This document shows positions 9,541 through 19,904 of a stretch of 64,000 bases of DNA, piece by piece. Numbering within the stretch: position 1 is the stretch's first letter; each line of letters starts with the position of its first letter. Source of the stretch: Argyresthia goedartella (taxonomy: Eukaryota > Arthropoda > Insecta > Lepidoptera > Argyresthiidae); NCBI GenBank assembly GCA_949825045.1, contig OX463829.1, positions 2,542,001-2,606,000 of the forward strand. The letters are read 5' to 3'. Made by a program: the position numbers and the translations under genes. Below the pieces are notes generated by a model. It saw nothing but the letters and a program-made list of their open reading frames with translations. It had not been told where the DNA came from and ran no database searches.

Positions 9541-9905
9541 ACGCTCTTCCGGGCTCGTAAGCGTCGTCGTGCTTTATACCAAAACTTGATGCGTGCCGTG
9601 GCGCGTTGAGGCGCTTGAGACCATATCACAGGGAGAAAAATGATGATAAATCTGGAGATCGTCTGCGTAAGGTTGATATGATTAGGAGAGAATATCCGAG
9701 ATGTAATTTATCACGACAGAGAAAAAAAGGAGAGGGAATACCATCCTGAGGGACCCCCGCAAAGAGGACCATTTCGTTGAAGTTACCTCCTACTTAATAC
9801 GTTGTTGGTTGCTGGCGACCTCTCGGGTAAGAGTCAAACCAGCTAGAAGAGATGGAAGACTCATTCAGGGACTTCAGTATCTCAACGAAAATATCCTATT
9901 ATCCT
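9541..9905 (-). pseudogene. LINE reverse transcriptase relic (YADD region)
   Basis: Minus-strand fragments in shifting frames read SSWFDSYPRGRQQ (about 9850-9800), AGVPQDGIPSPFF (about 9770-9730) and YADDLQIYHHF (about 9680-9650). In Jockey/R1-type LINEs these follow as the SYLxxRxQ block, the GVPQGSILSPxLF motif and the catalytic YADD. The order is right but frameshifts separate them. The relic ends where the 51-bp minisatellite begins. Confidence 0.62.
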
Positions 9906-10814
9906 TTTATATTTTCCTACTGCTGACGGAGTAAAGTCCAGTAGTAACAGGTGCATTCCACGATTAATGGTTTCCCTATTATAGCAGCTCTTTTGTGTAA
10001 GAAACCGCATTTCGGTTAACGACTTACTGCACTCTACCCGTCAGCGTGAAGGTTCTTTGTTGAATGGCAATTAACTACTGTTTGTTTGTGGTGTAGTGGC
10101 TGACTGATGACCATTCCCGTGGTCCGCAAAAACACATTGCTTCAAGAATTTCCCGTACAGGGTAGCAGAGGCAGTAATTCTACCTACACGATTTTGCGTG
10201 ACAAGGGGCTAGGCCATCGCCGCAGCCATAAACCAACGTATTTTCGTAGGAAAATGTGATGGTTTCGAGCAGAGACGAGAAGTGTCATATATCTTCGCTT
10301 ATAAACTTAAGGCCTATCTAAGCCTTACTTGAATGGATGATCACAACCATATTGTAGTATAGTATTTAGGATTTAAACTAATATTATTAACCTTATGTGG
10401 GGCCAGTAACAATATATGTTTGTATCTGTATATATAAATAAGTGTGCCTAATCCTTTTTAATAATTCTTGTAAATAACAGTTGCTTTCCGAGTTGTACAT
10501 TTCAACTTAAGATTTGTCGCAGCTTGCCCAAACAAAAGATGAATTCGTAATTGTAAAAGTTTTGTCTTTAATCGTCTTTTAATCGCGACAAAACCGAGTT
10601 ATTAATTCCGGAATCTGAACAAAACATCTGTGCTCAAGAGATTTGCTATTCTAGTTGGTTTTTCATTGCTTGCAACCTTGATTTTGAGTATAGAATTACC
10701 TATGCATGGCGATAGAGTTATGTCATGTGTGTAGGCGTTATGTATACTCTTATTATCAAAGTGCTGTAGGCTACCTGTTGTTGATCAAGAATTTGTGCAA
10801 ACTTAAAAAAAAAG
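9906..10814. other. Stretch without genes; degenerate SINE-B at 10145-10255
   Basis: 10145-10255 (CCCGTACAGGGTAGCAGAGG, then TTGCGTGACAAGGGGCTAGG, then CATCGCCGCAGC) is a diverged minus-strand SINE-B. Nothing else is recognisable. Confidence 0.5.
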
Positions 10815-10870
10815 ATCAGCTGCGGGTCGACCTCGCACACGAATTCGGTACCATCGTATAAGAATACGTA
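10815..10870 (+). repeat. Fragment of the dispersed lepidopteran repeat
   Basis: GCGGGTCGACCTCGCACACG, then AATTCGGTACCAT, matches the start of the element at 6520. Confidence 0.45.
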
Positions 10871-11063
10871 AGCACTAAAAATTATAAAACACAAACAAAA
10901 TAATATTATGTCCGACAGACTTATAGTACTAACTTATTTAAGATAAAATATAGAGCAGCTCTAATCAAACGCCAAATTCATACAGAGAACCTGAAGCATG
11001 CTTACAGGAATGATATACAAATAAAAAACTTTTTCTAAAGAAAGAGCCCGCAAGCTACAGTCA

Positions 11064-11125
11064 CATACGCACACACACAAACACACACACACACACACAC
11101 ACATACACACACACACACACACAAG
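11064..11125. repeat. (CA)n microsatellite
   Basis: A long CA/AC run interrupted at a few points. The minus-strand frame rich in Cys and Val over it is a repeat artefact. Confidence 0.9.
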
Positions 11126-11199
11126 TACAACATAAACAATACCAACCACTACTACTCTACTATGCCCCAAATGATAATTATTTCGTGTTTTTATTGTAA

Positions 11200-11495
11200 T
11201 TTATCCAATGTTATTATAATTTAGTAATTAAGTGTTGTTACAATTTAGTGATCTAATTTTTTAACACTGTCTTGCATAAGTTTAACTGCTCCTGGTGACC
11301 CTCTATGACATTTTACCCCGCTCCAAATCTAAGGGAAGAGGGAGAGGCTGAAAATCAGCGCTCCACAGAGTCCCGGCTCTGTGTCAGCAGGAGCTGAGCC
11401 ACTTCCTATTGCCTCAGCAAAATTATCAATGTAAAATTAGGTACTATCCTTGTATTCTTCTTGGCAATAAACGTTATTATTATTATTATTATAGG
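11200..11495 (+). repeat. Retroposon 3' tail ending in (ATT)n
   Basis: It includes AGCGCTCCACAGAGTCCCGG and GCTGAGCCACTTCCTATTGC and ends GGCAATAAACG(TTATTATT)n. An AATAAA signal followed by a short tandem tail is typical of a non-LTR retrotransposon 3' end. Confidence 0.5.
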
Positions 11496-11639
11496 TTGCG
11501 CGAACGATATATAACCAATTGCGCCACCACAACCATTTTATAAGCTGCTAAATCAAAATATAAAATGCGACTATATGATTTGTTATATCGCAGGGGTATA
11601 CGTATCTTGTGTGAGGACTTCTTTGATTGATAAAGTCTG

Positions 11640-11822
11640 GTTTATTAGACTTTTTATTGCTGCAGCGGCAACAGAAATACACATTCTGTGAAAAATTCAC
11701 ATCGTTCAACAATTCACAATAGATAGACCTATTACGTTTCATTAGAAATAGCCCGATGACGTCAGACAGACAAATGAATAGGCTTCCTTTGGCACCCTTC
11801 GGGTATGGAACCCTCAAAACTA
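11640..11822 (+). repeat. Dispersed lepidopteran repeat, 3' part
   Basis: GCGGCAACAGAAATACACAT to TTTGGCACCCTTCGGGTATG and GGAACCCTCAAAAC matches the second half of the copy at 6520-6905. 11823-12094 to its right shows nothing else. Confidence 0.6.
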
Positions 11823-12094
11823 GGTGTCTATAAAATAAATCAGATTATCAAGCGAAAAATCAAACATTAAAAGTCTTAAAAATTACGTCGTTCCGAGTAG
11901 TTCCGACATTCGGAAATTAAGAGGGTCGACGCTGAGATTGCCAATGGATTTTTGACCATAGGTTTCTAGTATATGTCTTGACCGAAGTATTATGTCGTTA
12001 TTTCTTGTTGTTCTTTAATTAGTTAAACGGTAACTTTTAGCTACGATGCACAATGAAGAATTTATGAGCGATAAACCAAAAAAATCACAATATT

Positions 12095-12445
12095 TGTCTA
12101 GAAATCAAACTATACCTACAATTCAAGATGCATACATACAAGATACATTCATACAAGATACATTCATCCAAGCCATACATACAACCATACAAGAAGCTTT
12201 CATACAATTTCAAGAAAATCATACATCATACAATGCAAACATGAACTAGGCACCCTATACAAATCAAGATGAAAAAACGACGGCGTCGCGCTGTACCAGT
12301 GCATCGTTCATTACCTCGCGAGCTACGCAAGCGCACGCGCACGTGTTCCATACATTATTTCGAATAATCATCATACAAGCAAAATCATACAGTTTTTCAT
12401 ACAATCGTAAGTGCATCAAGAAGCTTCTAAACGCCATAGTATACA
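12095..12445 (+). repeat. 5' LTR of BEL-2
   Basis: It is 351 bp, starts TGTCTAGAAATCAAACTATA and ends CATAGTATACA. The first 150 bases are a string of imperfect ATACA/TACAAGATACATTC repeats. A GC-rich block (GACGGCGTCGCGCTGTACCA, then CGCAAGCGCACGCGCACGTG) follows. The short frames inside it are not genes. Confidence 0.96.
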
Positions 12446-12463
12446 TGGTCCTTCGAGCCGGAT
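12446..12463 (+). promoter_or_regulatory. Primer binding site, tRNA-Tyr type
   Basis: TGGTCCTTCGAGCCGGAT starts on the base after the LTR. Its reverse complement is the 3' end of a tRNA with CCA and the acceptor strand TCGAAGGA, which I recognise as the conserved eukaryotic tRNA-Tyr(GUA) terminus. It would prime minus-strand DNA synthesis. Confidence 0.8.
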
Positions 12464-12953
12464 TTCAAGAAGATCCAAAAACATCCAATAAATCAGCCGT
12501 ATACCTAAACAGGAGTGGAAACAAGAGACAAGGTGTTGCATTCGAGTGAGTCCGTTCCAATATATTAATTTTTCAATAAAATCATAAAGTACCAATTTAA
12601 TTTATGCAAATTTTCATATCCAACTAAGCTACCTTGCTATCTAGCTTCATTTATTCATTTATTTTTGTCGAATTCCAACAAGAAAGTCAATAATTTTTCA
12701 ATACAATTTCGCAAGTAATAAAATCATAAGTTGTTTACGACATAAAACTGAGCACCGTCCTGCTGACCTTGAGTGCCGCATAACTCGCCCCATTGTCCTC
12801 CGGCCGCCGCCCGCTGGACAAATTTTTCAATATTACCCTCTAAACCCATTAGCTATTTGAGTGTGAGTTATTCGATTTGGGAGTGAATTTGCACGACTTT
12901 CTTGCTATAAATACATTTCACTTTAGGACTCAACCTCGACACAGTTCGTCAAG
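12464..12953 (+). other. BEL-2 leader with a TATA-like site near gag
   Basis: This is the untranslated leader between the primer site and the gag start. TATAAATA at 12906-12913 lies 41-48 bases before the ATG, with ACAGTT at 12943-12948 about 30 bases further on. No open frame of note is present. Confidence 0.5.
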
Positions 12954-15900
12954 ATGTCATTGTCCGAATTATCGCGAAAACGAGGTGCATACAAGGGCCA
13001 ATTAACCAACTTTGTTAACTATGTAAACAGTTTGCAACCAACCAACAATCAACCAAATCCCGATTCACTGCAGTTGATTGAGCTACGTTTGAGAGTGTCA
13101 AAAATGGAATCTATGTTTACGCTATTCGACGAAGTACAAACAACAATTGAATGCCTTGTTGATCAAAAAGATTCTGACCAACAGTTCGCTGAGAGAACCT
13201 CATTCGAGTCCTTGTTTTATTCAAACTTAGCAAAAGCAACTGAGTTATGTGATCGCCTTAACGTGAATTCCTCTGATGGCCACCACTCGTCCTCTGATTC
13301 CGAGGCAGGGACTGTCACGCACAAAGTTATGAAACAAACAAAACACGGCGTCAAGCTGCCTACTATTCAGATTCCCAAATTCAGTGGCGCTTATGAGGAA
13401 TGGCTGGAGTTCCGCGATACATACTTATCACTGATTCACACTAACACAACAATTACAAGTATACAAAAATTTCATTACTTAAGGGCGTCCTTGCAGGGGA
13501 GCGCTGCTCAAATAATACGGTCACTTGAATTTTCATCTGACAATTACAAAGTTGCCTGGGATTTGTTGTGCGATAGGTATAATAACACCAAATTGTTAAT
13601 CCAAAACCATATACAAGCCATTTTTGCCCTAGATTCGATTAAAAAAGAATCTGCCCAATCCATTAGACAGATTATAGACACTTTCAATAAGAATCTTCGT
13701 TCACTGGAAGTATTAGGTGAACCCACTAATTCGTGGGACACACTGATTATATACATCATGTCAACAAAGCTTGATCAGAAAACCCTACGAGAGTGGGAAG
13801 AACACAAAACTACATTAAAAACAATAACATTGAACGATTTTCACGTATTCTTAAAAAATCGGGCTGATTTATTAGAAACCATACAATTAAGTCAAAAAAC
13901 AGAAACACGACACAGACAAACAGAACATGTTAAGGGATTTGCAGCTGTAACAAACAGTGCAGACAGTAATAATAACAACTCATCGAGCTGCCCTCTTTGC
14001 TCAAACAATCATTACGTATACAACTGCGAGATATTTCTCAGTCAATCGAACCACGAGAGAGTCGAAACTGCCAAAAGATACAAATTATGCCTAAATTGTT
14101 TAAGACCAGGTCATCAAGCTCGTGTGTGTCGTTTAGGACCGTGCAAGAAATGTCCTCGCTATACAAAACACAATACATTAATTCATGAGGATACATACAA
14201 AGACAGAAATACAAATACACAAAGATATACAAATGCCTATGGAGATACAAACACACAGAGATACACAAATACATACGGTGATACAAATACACATAGATAC
14301 ACAAATACATACGGTGATACAAATACACAGAGATACAAAAATACATACGGTGATACAAATGCACAAAGATATACAAATACATACGGTCACATGAATGGAC
14401 AAGGACATACAGATACAAATGAACAAGATTATACAAATACAGGTGAAATTGCAAATACACAAGAATATACAAATACAAATATACAACGAAACAATCCACA
14501 TACATCAAATCAAACACAGAATCATACATCACTCTCAGTCCAGAATACGGCAGAGCAAGTGCTACTATCCACAGCACTCATATACATCATAGATAAAGAT
14601 AACCAGCGGCACGAAGCTAGAGCAATACTTGATTCAGGAAGTCAAGCTTCATTCATGACAGAAGCACTCATGAAAAAACTTAAACTCAAAGCGACTAGCA
14701 TACAATCTTCCGTCACAGGAATCAACCAATCAACCACGAAAATATCCAAACGTTGCAATACATCTATAGAGTCAAGGATAAATCCATACAAGGTCAATAT
14801 GTCATTCCTGATTCTACCCAGCATTGCGACCATAGGAAACAGTACAACAAACATAGATAAACTAAACATACCAAAACACATTACTTTGGCTGACCCCGAA
14901 TTCAACCATCCGCCAAGAATCGATATTCTTCTTGGCGCAGACATTTTCTGGGAAATCCTGGATCAAGGACAGGTGCGTCTAGGTACACGTAGTCCTATCC
15001 TACAACAAACCAAATTCGGATACGTGGTATCGGGGCCCACCGGTGGTCACACACAAAACGTAACATGCAATTTTATACAACAAGACAATATACAAGAAAC
15101 ACTATCCAAATTCTGGACTCTTGAGGAGGTACCCGAACAATCAAAACACATCTATTCAAAGGAAGAAATACAATGTGAAGAAAACTTTAAACAGACATTT
15201 ACAAGAATGCCCGACGGTAGATTTTCTGTCGAAATACCTCTCAAGAAACCAGAATCTGAACTTGGAGATTCGTTCCAAAGAGCAAAACAATGTTATATGT
15301 CGCTAGAACGACGATTGGCTTGCCAGCCACTGTTAAAACAAATGTACACAGATTTTATGATAGAATACGAAACATTAGGCCACATGACAAAATTAAACTT
15401 AAATACATACACTGATCACAACAACAAAGTACCGTTCTATTTGCCGCACCATGGAGTTTTAAAGGAAAGTAGTGAGACCACAAAGCTACGTGTTGTTTTT
15501 AATGCCAGTGCATCAACGAGCAGCGGAGTGTCATCAAATGACATTCAGATGGTCGGTCCAACTATCCAAAGCGATTTGTTGTCTCTTTTACTCAGATTTA
15601 GGCATCATCGTTATGTACTAACAGGCGACATCGAGAAAATGTACCGGCAGGTACTTATACACCCAAACCAACGGCACTTACAACAAATACTTTGGCGAGC
15701 TAATCCAAATGAAGATTTACACACTTACCAATTAAACACAGTGACATATGGAACTTCGTCAGCTCCTTATTTGGCGATTCGATGTTTGAAACAATTAGCT
15801 GATGAATGCAAAGATGAAACTATAACGAAGATAATCAACGAAGACATGTATGTTGATGACCTCTTAACTGGTAGTCAAACAATCGAACAATTGATCAAGA

Positions 15901-18425
15901 TTAAACATGCCGTCACACAAGTTTTATCTTCCGGTGGTTTTCCACTTAGAAAGTTTCGATCAAATGTTCGGGATATTCTCACTCAAAACCATTCAACACT
16001 TCCAACTCAAAATCTTAATTTAACCGAACAAAATTCCTCGAATACACTGGGGTTAGGATGGTCACCCGACCCAGACAATTTATATTTCACAATCAATCTA
16101 CAATTAAACACGGTATACACCAAACGATCTATTCTATCCACTATCGGACAGATATTCGATCCATTAGGTTTACTAAGTGTTTGTGTAATTCAGGCGAAAA
16201 TTATTTTACAAAAACTTTGGTTATTAAAATTATCATGGGATGAGACACTTCCCCACGACGTAATCACTATTTGGCGAAAATTCATTACAGATTTGCCCAA
16301 ACTAAATCAAATTAAAATTCCTCGTCGCGTTGTCTGTGACAATCCGAGTGTGATTGAATTGCACACTTTTGCTGATTCGTCACAAGATGCGTATGGCGCA
16401 TGCTTGTATGTTAGGTCAGTATCTAACGACACTGTTTCAGTGCAATTGCTATGCGCAAAAAGTAGGGTAGCGCCGTTGAAGCCGACGACTATACCGCGTC
16501 TGGAGTTGTGCGGAACCCTCATCGCAGCGCGATTAACTGACAAAGTGGTTAGAGCGTTTAGATTACCCATAGATAGATGTTTTTTGTGGACCGATTCCAC
16601 GATAGTATTAGGATGGTTAAAAACTTCCCCTCACAAATTAAAACAATTCGTTAGAAATAGAGTATCTGAAATTCAAGAACTAACTGAAAAATACACATGG
16701 CGTCACGTGCCTACTTTAGAAAACCCAGCCGATCTCTTATCTAGAGGTGTGAATATATCCGACATTGAAAATTCGAAAAAGTGGTGGACCGGACCAGATT
16801 TTTTAAAACTTACACAAGAATTTTGGCCTAATTTCAATCAGAATATAATTCCAAATGATATTCCAGAAACAATTTCGAATGTTGCAACCAATATATTAAA
16901 TACCCACACATTCAATTTTGACGCATTTTCCAAATTATTAACAATGAAACGATCATTCGCTTGCGTGTTGCGTTTTTTGAACAATTGTAAAAAGAATACC
17001 AACAAAAAATATGGTCCATACAACGTTGAGGAGTTAGAAACAGCATTTACACAGTTGCTCAAATGGTCTCAGATGGAGTCATTTGAAGAATACAATTTAC
17101 TTATACAAAACAAACAGTTACCAAACAAAAACAGACTTTTACACTTATCACCATTCTTAGACAATCATGGCCTTATGAGGGTAGGTGGTAGGTTAAACAA
17201 TTCAGACTTCGAATTTGAGAAAAAACACCCGATACTTATTTCATGTAAACATCCCATTGCACGACTTATTTTTACCGATAAACATATTCAGTTGATGCAC
17301 GCAGCACCCCAATTATTGCTGGCTTCTATCAGGGAAGAATTTTGGCCTATCGGGGGGCGAAATATGGCTAAACTTGTCGCACACAAATGTCAAAGATGTA
17401 CTAGAATGAAAGCACAAACAGTCAGACCTATCATGGGTCAACTACCGGAGCAGCGTCTTAGTGCCGGTTACCCTTTTCAAACGACAGGCGTTGATTATGC
17501 TGGCCCAATGCTAGTAGCTGACAGAAAAGGACGTGGTTGCAGACTATCCAAAGTATACGTTGCGGTGTTTGTTTGTTTCACGACAAAGGCCATTCATCTA
17601 GAGCTGGTTACAGAGTTAACAAAGGAAGCCTATATAGCTGCGTTGCGCAGATTCATCGCACGCAGATCTAAGCCCACCGCCATTTTCTCTGACAACGGAA
17701 CCCAATTCGTAGGAGCAAAAAACGAAATACAAAGATTCTTTAAACAAAATGCATCCCCGTTAGCAGAAACAATGGCGAATGAAAATATACAATTCAAGTT
17801 TATTCCTGCCTACGCTCCGCATTTTGGCGGACTGTGGGAGGCAGGAGTCAAATCATTCAAATATCATCTAAACAGAGTCTTATCCAATTCACACTTAACA
17901 TTTGAAGAACTATACACTACATTAGTCCAAATTGAAGCAATTCTCAATTCAAGGCCGCTCTCCCCACTTTCTGCTGATCCTAGTGATCTCATCCCATTAA
18001 CTCCCGGTCACTTCTTGGTCGGACGATCCCTCACTGCTTTGCCGAGTCCGCCGTTACTCCTTAGGAATGAGAACAGGCTGCAACGATGGGAAAGAGTCGA
18101 ACAGTTACGCCAGCACTTCTGGAGCAGATGGCATAAGGAATACGTCGCCGAACTCCAACAGAAGACAAAATGGAAATCTTCCTATGGACGTCTAGAAAAG
18201 GACATATTGGTATTAATAAAGGATGATACATTACCTCCCATGAAATGGAGTCTTGGTCGCGTCGTTGACGTACATCCAGGCAGCGACGGAGTTAACAGAG
18301 TAGCAGATATACAAACTTCAAAGGGAATTATAAGAAGAGCATTTAACAAGATATGTCCTTTACCAATGGGAGAAGAGAAGCTTGATGTTGAAAGCCAAGC
18401 ATTCAACGCGGCGGGACATGTCTAG
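12954..18425 (+). CDS. Gag-Pol polyprotein of BEL-2
   Basis: This single 1823-residue frame should encode both the particle protein and all enzymes of the element. Gag starts MSLSELSRKRG and has a conserved IPKFSGAYEEWLEFRDTY region (about 137-155). CCHC-type knuckles lie at about 346-358 and 379-392, followed by five 12-residue repeats (about 419-478). The protease signature LDSGSQ has its Asp at 560. The reverse transcriptase has LRVVFNASA, VLTGDIEKMYRQV and YVDD (966-969). RNase H begins at FADSS (Asp 1141) and includes WTDSTIVLGWLK. The integrase has an HIQLMHA...CQRC zinc segment and Asp1514, Asp1580 and Glu1629 as its DDE triad. A C-terminal domain follows LTPGHFLVG. The start sits at the first ATG after the leader. 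The stop (TAG 18423-18425) is supplied by bases 5-7 of the 3' LTR. All catalytic residues are present. Confidence 0.96.
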   Translation: MSLSELSRKRGAYKGQLTNFVNYVNSLQPTNNQPNPDSLQLIELRLRVSKMESMFTLFDEVQTTIECLVDQKDSDQQFAERTSFESLFYSNLAKATELCDRLNVNSSDGHHSSSDSEAGTVTHKVMKQTKHGVKLPTIQIPKFSGAYEEWLEFRDTYLSLIHTNTTITSIQKFHYLRASLQGSAAQIIRSLEFSSDNYKVAWDLLCDRYNNTKLLIQNHIQAIFALDSIKKESAQSIRQIIDTFNKNLRSLEVLGEPTNSWDTLIIYIMSTKLDQKTLREWEEHKTTLKTITLNDFHVFLKNRADLLETIQLSQKTETRHRQTEHVKGFAAVTNSADSNNNNSSSCPLCSNNHYVYNCEIFLSQSNHERVETAKRYKLCLNCLRPGHQARVCRLGPCKKCPRYTKHNTLIHEDTYKDRNTNTQRYTNAYGDTNTQRYTNTYGDTNTHRYTNTYGDTNTQRYKNTYGDTNAQRYTNTYGHMNGQGHTDTNEQDYTNTGEIANTQEYTNTNIQRNNPHTSNQTQNHTSLSVQNTAEQVLLSTALIYIIDKDNQRHEARAILDSGSQASFMTEALMKKLKLKATSIQSSVTGINQSTTKISKRCNTSIESRINPYKVNMSFLILPSIATIGNSTTNIDKLNIPKHITLADPEFNHPPRIDILLGADIFWEILDQGQVRLGTRSPILQQTKFGYVVSGPTGGHTQNVTCNFIQQDNIQETLSKFWTLEEVPEQSKHIYSKEEIQCEENFKQTFTRMPDGRFSVEIPLKKPESELGDSFQRAKQCYMSLERRLACQPLLKQMYTDFMIEYETLGHMTKLNLNTYTDHNNKVPFYLPHHGVLKESSETTKLRVVFNASASTSSGVSSNDIQMVGPTIQSDLLSLLLRFRHHRYVLTGDIEKMYRQVLIHPNQRHLQQILWRANPNEDLHTYQLNTVTYGTSSAPYLAIRCLKQLADECKDETITKIINEDMYVDDLLTGSQTIEQLIKIKHAVTQVLSSGGFPLRKFRSNVRDILTQNHSTLPTQNLNLTEQNSSNTLGLGWSPDPDNLYFTINLQLNTVYTKRSILSTIGQIFDPLGLLSVCVIQAKIILQKLWLLKLSWDETLPHDVITIWRKFITDLPKLNQIKIPRRVVCDNPSVIELHTFADSSQDAYGACLYVRSVSNDTVSVQLLCAKSRVAPLKPTTIPRLELCGTLIAARLTDKVVRAFRLPIDRCFLWTDSTIVLGWLKTSPHKLKQFVRNRVSEIQELTEKYTWRHVPTLENPADLLSRGVNISDIENSKKWWTGPDFLKLTQEFWPNFNQNIIPNDIPETISNVATNILNTHTFNFDAFSKLLTMKRSFACVLRFLNNCKKNTNKKYGPYNVEELETAFTQLLKWSQMESFEEYNLLIQNKQLPNKNRLLHLSPFLDNHGLMRVGGRLNNSDFEFEKKHPILISCKHPIARLIFTDKHIQLMHAAPQLLLASIREEFWPIGGRNMAKLVAHKCQRCTRMKAQTVRPIMGQLPEQRLSAGYPFQTTGVDYAGPMLVADRKGRGCRLSKVYVAVFVCFTTKAIHLELVTELTKEAYIAALRRFIARRSKPTAIFSDNGTQFVGAKNEIQRFFKQNASPLAETMANENIQFKFIPAYAPHFGGLWEAGVKSFKYHLNRVLSNSHLTFEELYTTLVQIEAILNSRPLSPLSADPSDLIPLTPGHFLVGRSLTALPSPPLLLRNENRLQRWERVEQLRQHFWSRWHKEYVAELQQKTKWKSSYGRLEKDILVLIKDDTLPPMKWSLGRVVDVHPGSDGVNRVADIQTSKGIIRRAFNKICPLPMGEEKLDVESQAFNAAGHV
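14208..14387 (+). repeat. 36-bp coding repeat in BEL-2 gag, 5 clean copies
   Basis: Units begin at 14208, 14244, 14280, 14316 and 14352 and encode variants of DTNTQRYTNTYG. More degenerate copies run to about 14490. They lie between the zinc knuckles and the protease and probably form a flexible polar linker. Confidence 0.92.
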
Positions 18426-18769
18426 AAATCAAACTATACCTACAATTCAAGATGCATACATACAAGATACATTCATACAAGATACATTCATCCAAGCCAT
18501 ACATACAACCATACAAGAAGCTTTCATACAATTTCAAGAAAATCATACATCATACAATGCAAACATGAACTAGGCACCCTATACAAATCAAGATGAAAAA
18601 ACGACGGCGTCGCGCTGTACCAGTGCATCGTTCATTACCTCGCGAGCTACGCAAGCGCACGCGCACGTGTTCCATACATTATTTCGAATAATCATCATAC
18701 AAGCAAAATCATACAGTTTTTCATACAATCGTAAGTGCATCAAGAAGCTTCTAAACGCCATAGTATACA
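18419..18769 (+). repeat. 3' LTR of BEL-2
   Basis: It is 351 bp and reads the same as 12095-12445 by eye. Its first seven bases, TGTCTAG, close the Gag-Pol frame. Confidence 0.96.
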
Positions 18770-18774
18770 ATATT

Positions 18775-19904
18775 TCAAGGTTTTTGTAGCAACCAAAATT
18801 TGTCTCGTGTCATCATTTTCGATATTTACTCAGCACCCATATCTAAAATATTACGAAAAGAATAATGCACCAACCTATGTTAAATAAAATCACCCTAACG
18901 TCTGGCGAAACGTAGGTTTTTTTAATTTTCTATCTGAAAGTAATATTCTGCTAACTTTTGCGCTCTGCCGTGCATAGTTCAGAATTAGTAGAATGTGGAT
19001 GCTTCAGAAAGTTTCGCGATAAATAATGAAATATACTTCTGCAGTTACTGGATTAGTAAGGAAAACTTACAGTGTATCTGCGATCTTTTCTCTACCAGCA
19101 TGGCTACATACACCAATTCAATGAAATATAACGAATATCACTTATATGAAGTATATGAATATCACTTCTTCATCTGAACAATCTTCAAAAATTTGTCTTT
19201 CCGTGTAACACTAAAAGGTATTGCTCTATATCGTTTGTTGACCGTGGATTGTGAAAGATTCAAAAAAGTTATTTGCTAAAAGCACGTCACAGTTTTTACC
19301 AACAGCGTATATCTTTAGAAAGTATGGGAACTTTATTTCAAATATATAGCTACGAGCTCTTATTATCTTTCTTATCTTTCCGATCAATATCTATTAAAAG
19401 ATTATATTATCTCATGGCAGTAAAAATCGTAGTCCAAATGGTTAATACTCCAAATAGTTTCAATCTGTTTCTAAACATTCTGAATGCTCTTTGTTTAAAC
19501 GTGACCTAAAATTGAACATAAATATCGCGCCATTTTCCTTTTTGGAAAACCGAAACATCATCTTTGAATGTCAGTCAATATTCAGTCGGGAGTCGTACCC
19601 GGGCCGCATTCCCCAAATTTCATCCCAAAATTAGATCTGAACAAAATCAGTCTCCGATATATAGGCTGTAACAGAAATGTGCAGCCATATTTCAAGCTGT
19701 AGTAAGGGACATTATTCTGGGCAAATTTCATAATCAGACCCGTTTGATACCAACTTCAATAGGCCAAGCGACCAACTGATTAGAATGGAGAAGTGAAAAA
19801 TAAAGTAGCTCTATCACAATCCCGGTTACATAGTGAAAGTTTCTCAGAAAATTGCACCTAAACTCTCTGATAATAATGTGATTTGAAAATAATATTTTCT
19901 CTCT
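18775..19904. other. Intergenic, nothing recognised
   Basis: It is AT-rich with only short chance frames (for example 19273-19509, 78 codons, no recognisable motif). Confidence 0.4.

Larger units (their letters stand above)
12095..18769 (+). mobile_element. Complete BEL/Pao retrotransposon (BEL-2)
   Basis: It is a 6675-bp element bounded by two 351-bp LTRs (TGTCTAG...TATACA) that I read as identical. The flanking 5-bp direct duplication is ATATT (12090-12094 and 18770-18774), the size usual for BEL/Pao. A primer binding site follows the 5' LTR directly, and one uninterrupted Gag-Pol frame fills the interior. Nothing in the sequence says it is dead, so it may be recently active. LTR and coding sequence are unusually rich in ATACA-type words, giving a strong A/C bias on the plus strand. 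Confidence 0.96.

Noticed and set aside
10961..11170. Cys/Val-rich small protein
   Set aside because: It is produced by the (CA)n microsatellite.
12264..12446. 60-codon frame repeated at 18588-18770
   Set aside because: It lies wholly within the two identical LTRs of BEL-2 on the opposite strand.
14038..14577. 179-codon minus-strand frame rich in Tyr, Leu, Cys
   Set aside because: It is the antisense of the 36-bp repeat in BEL-2 gag.
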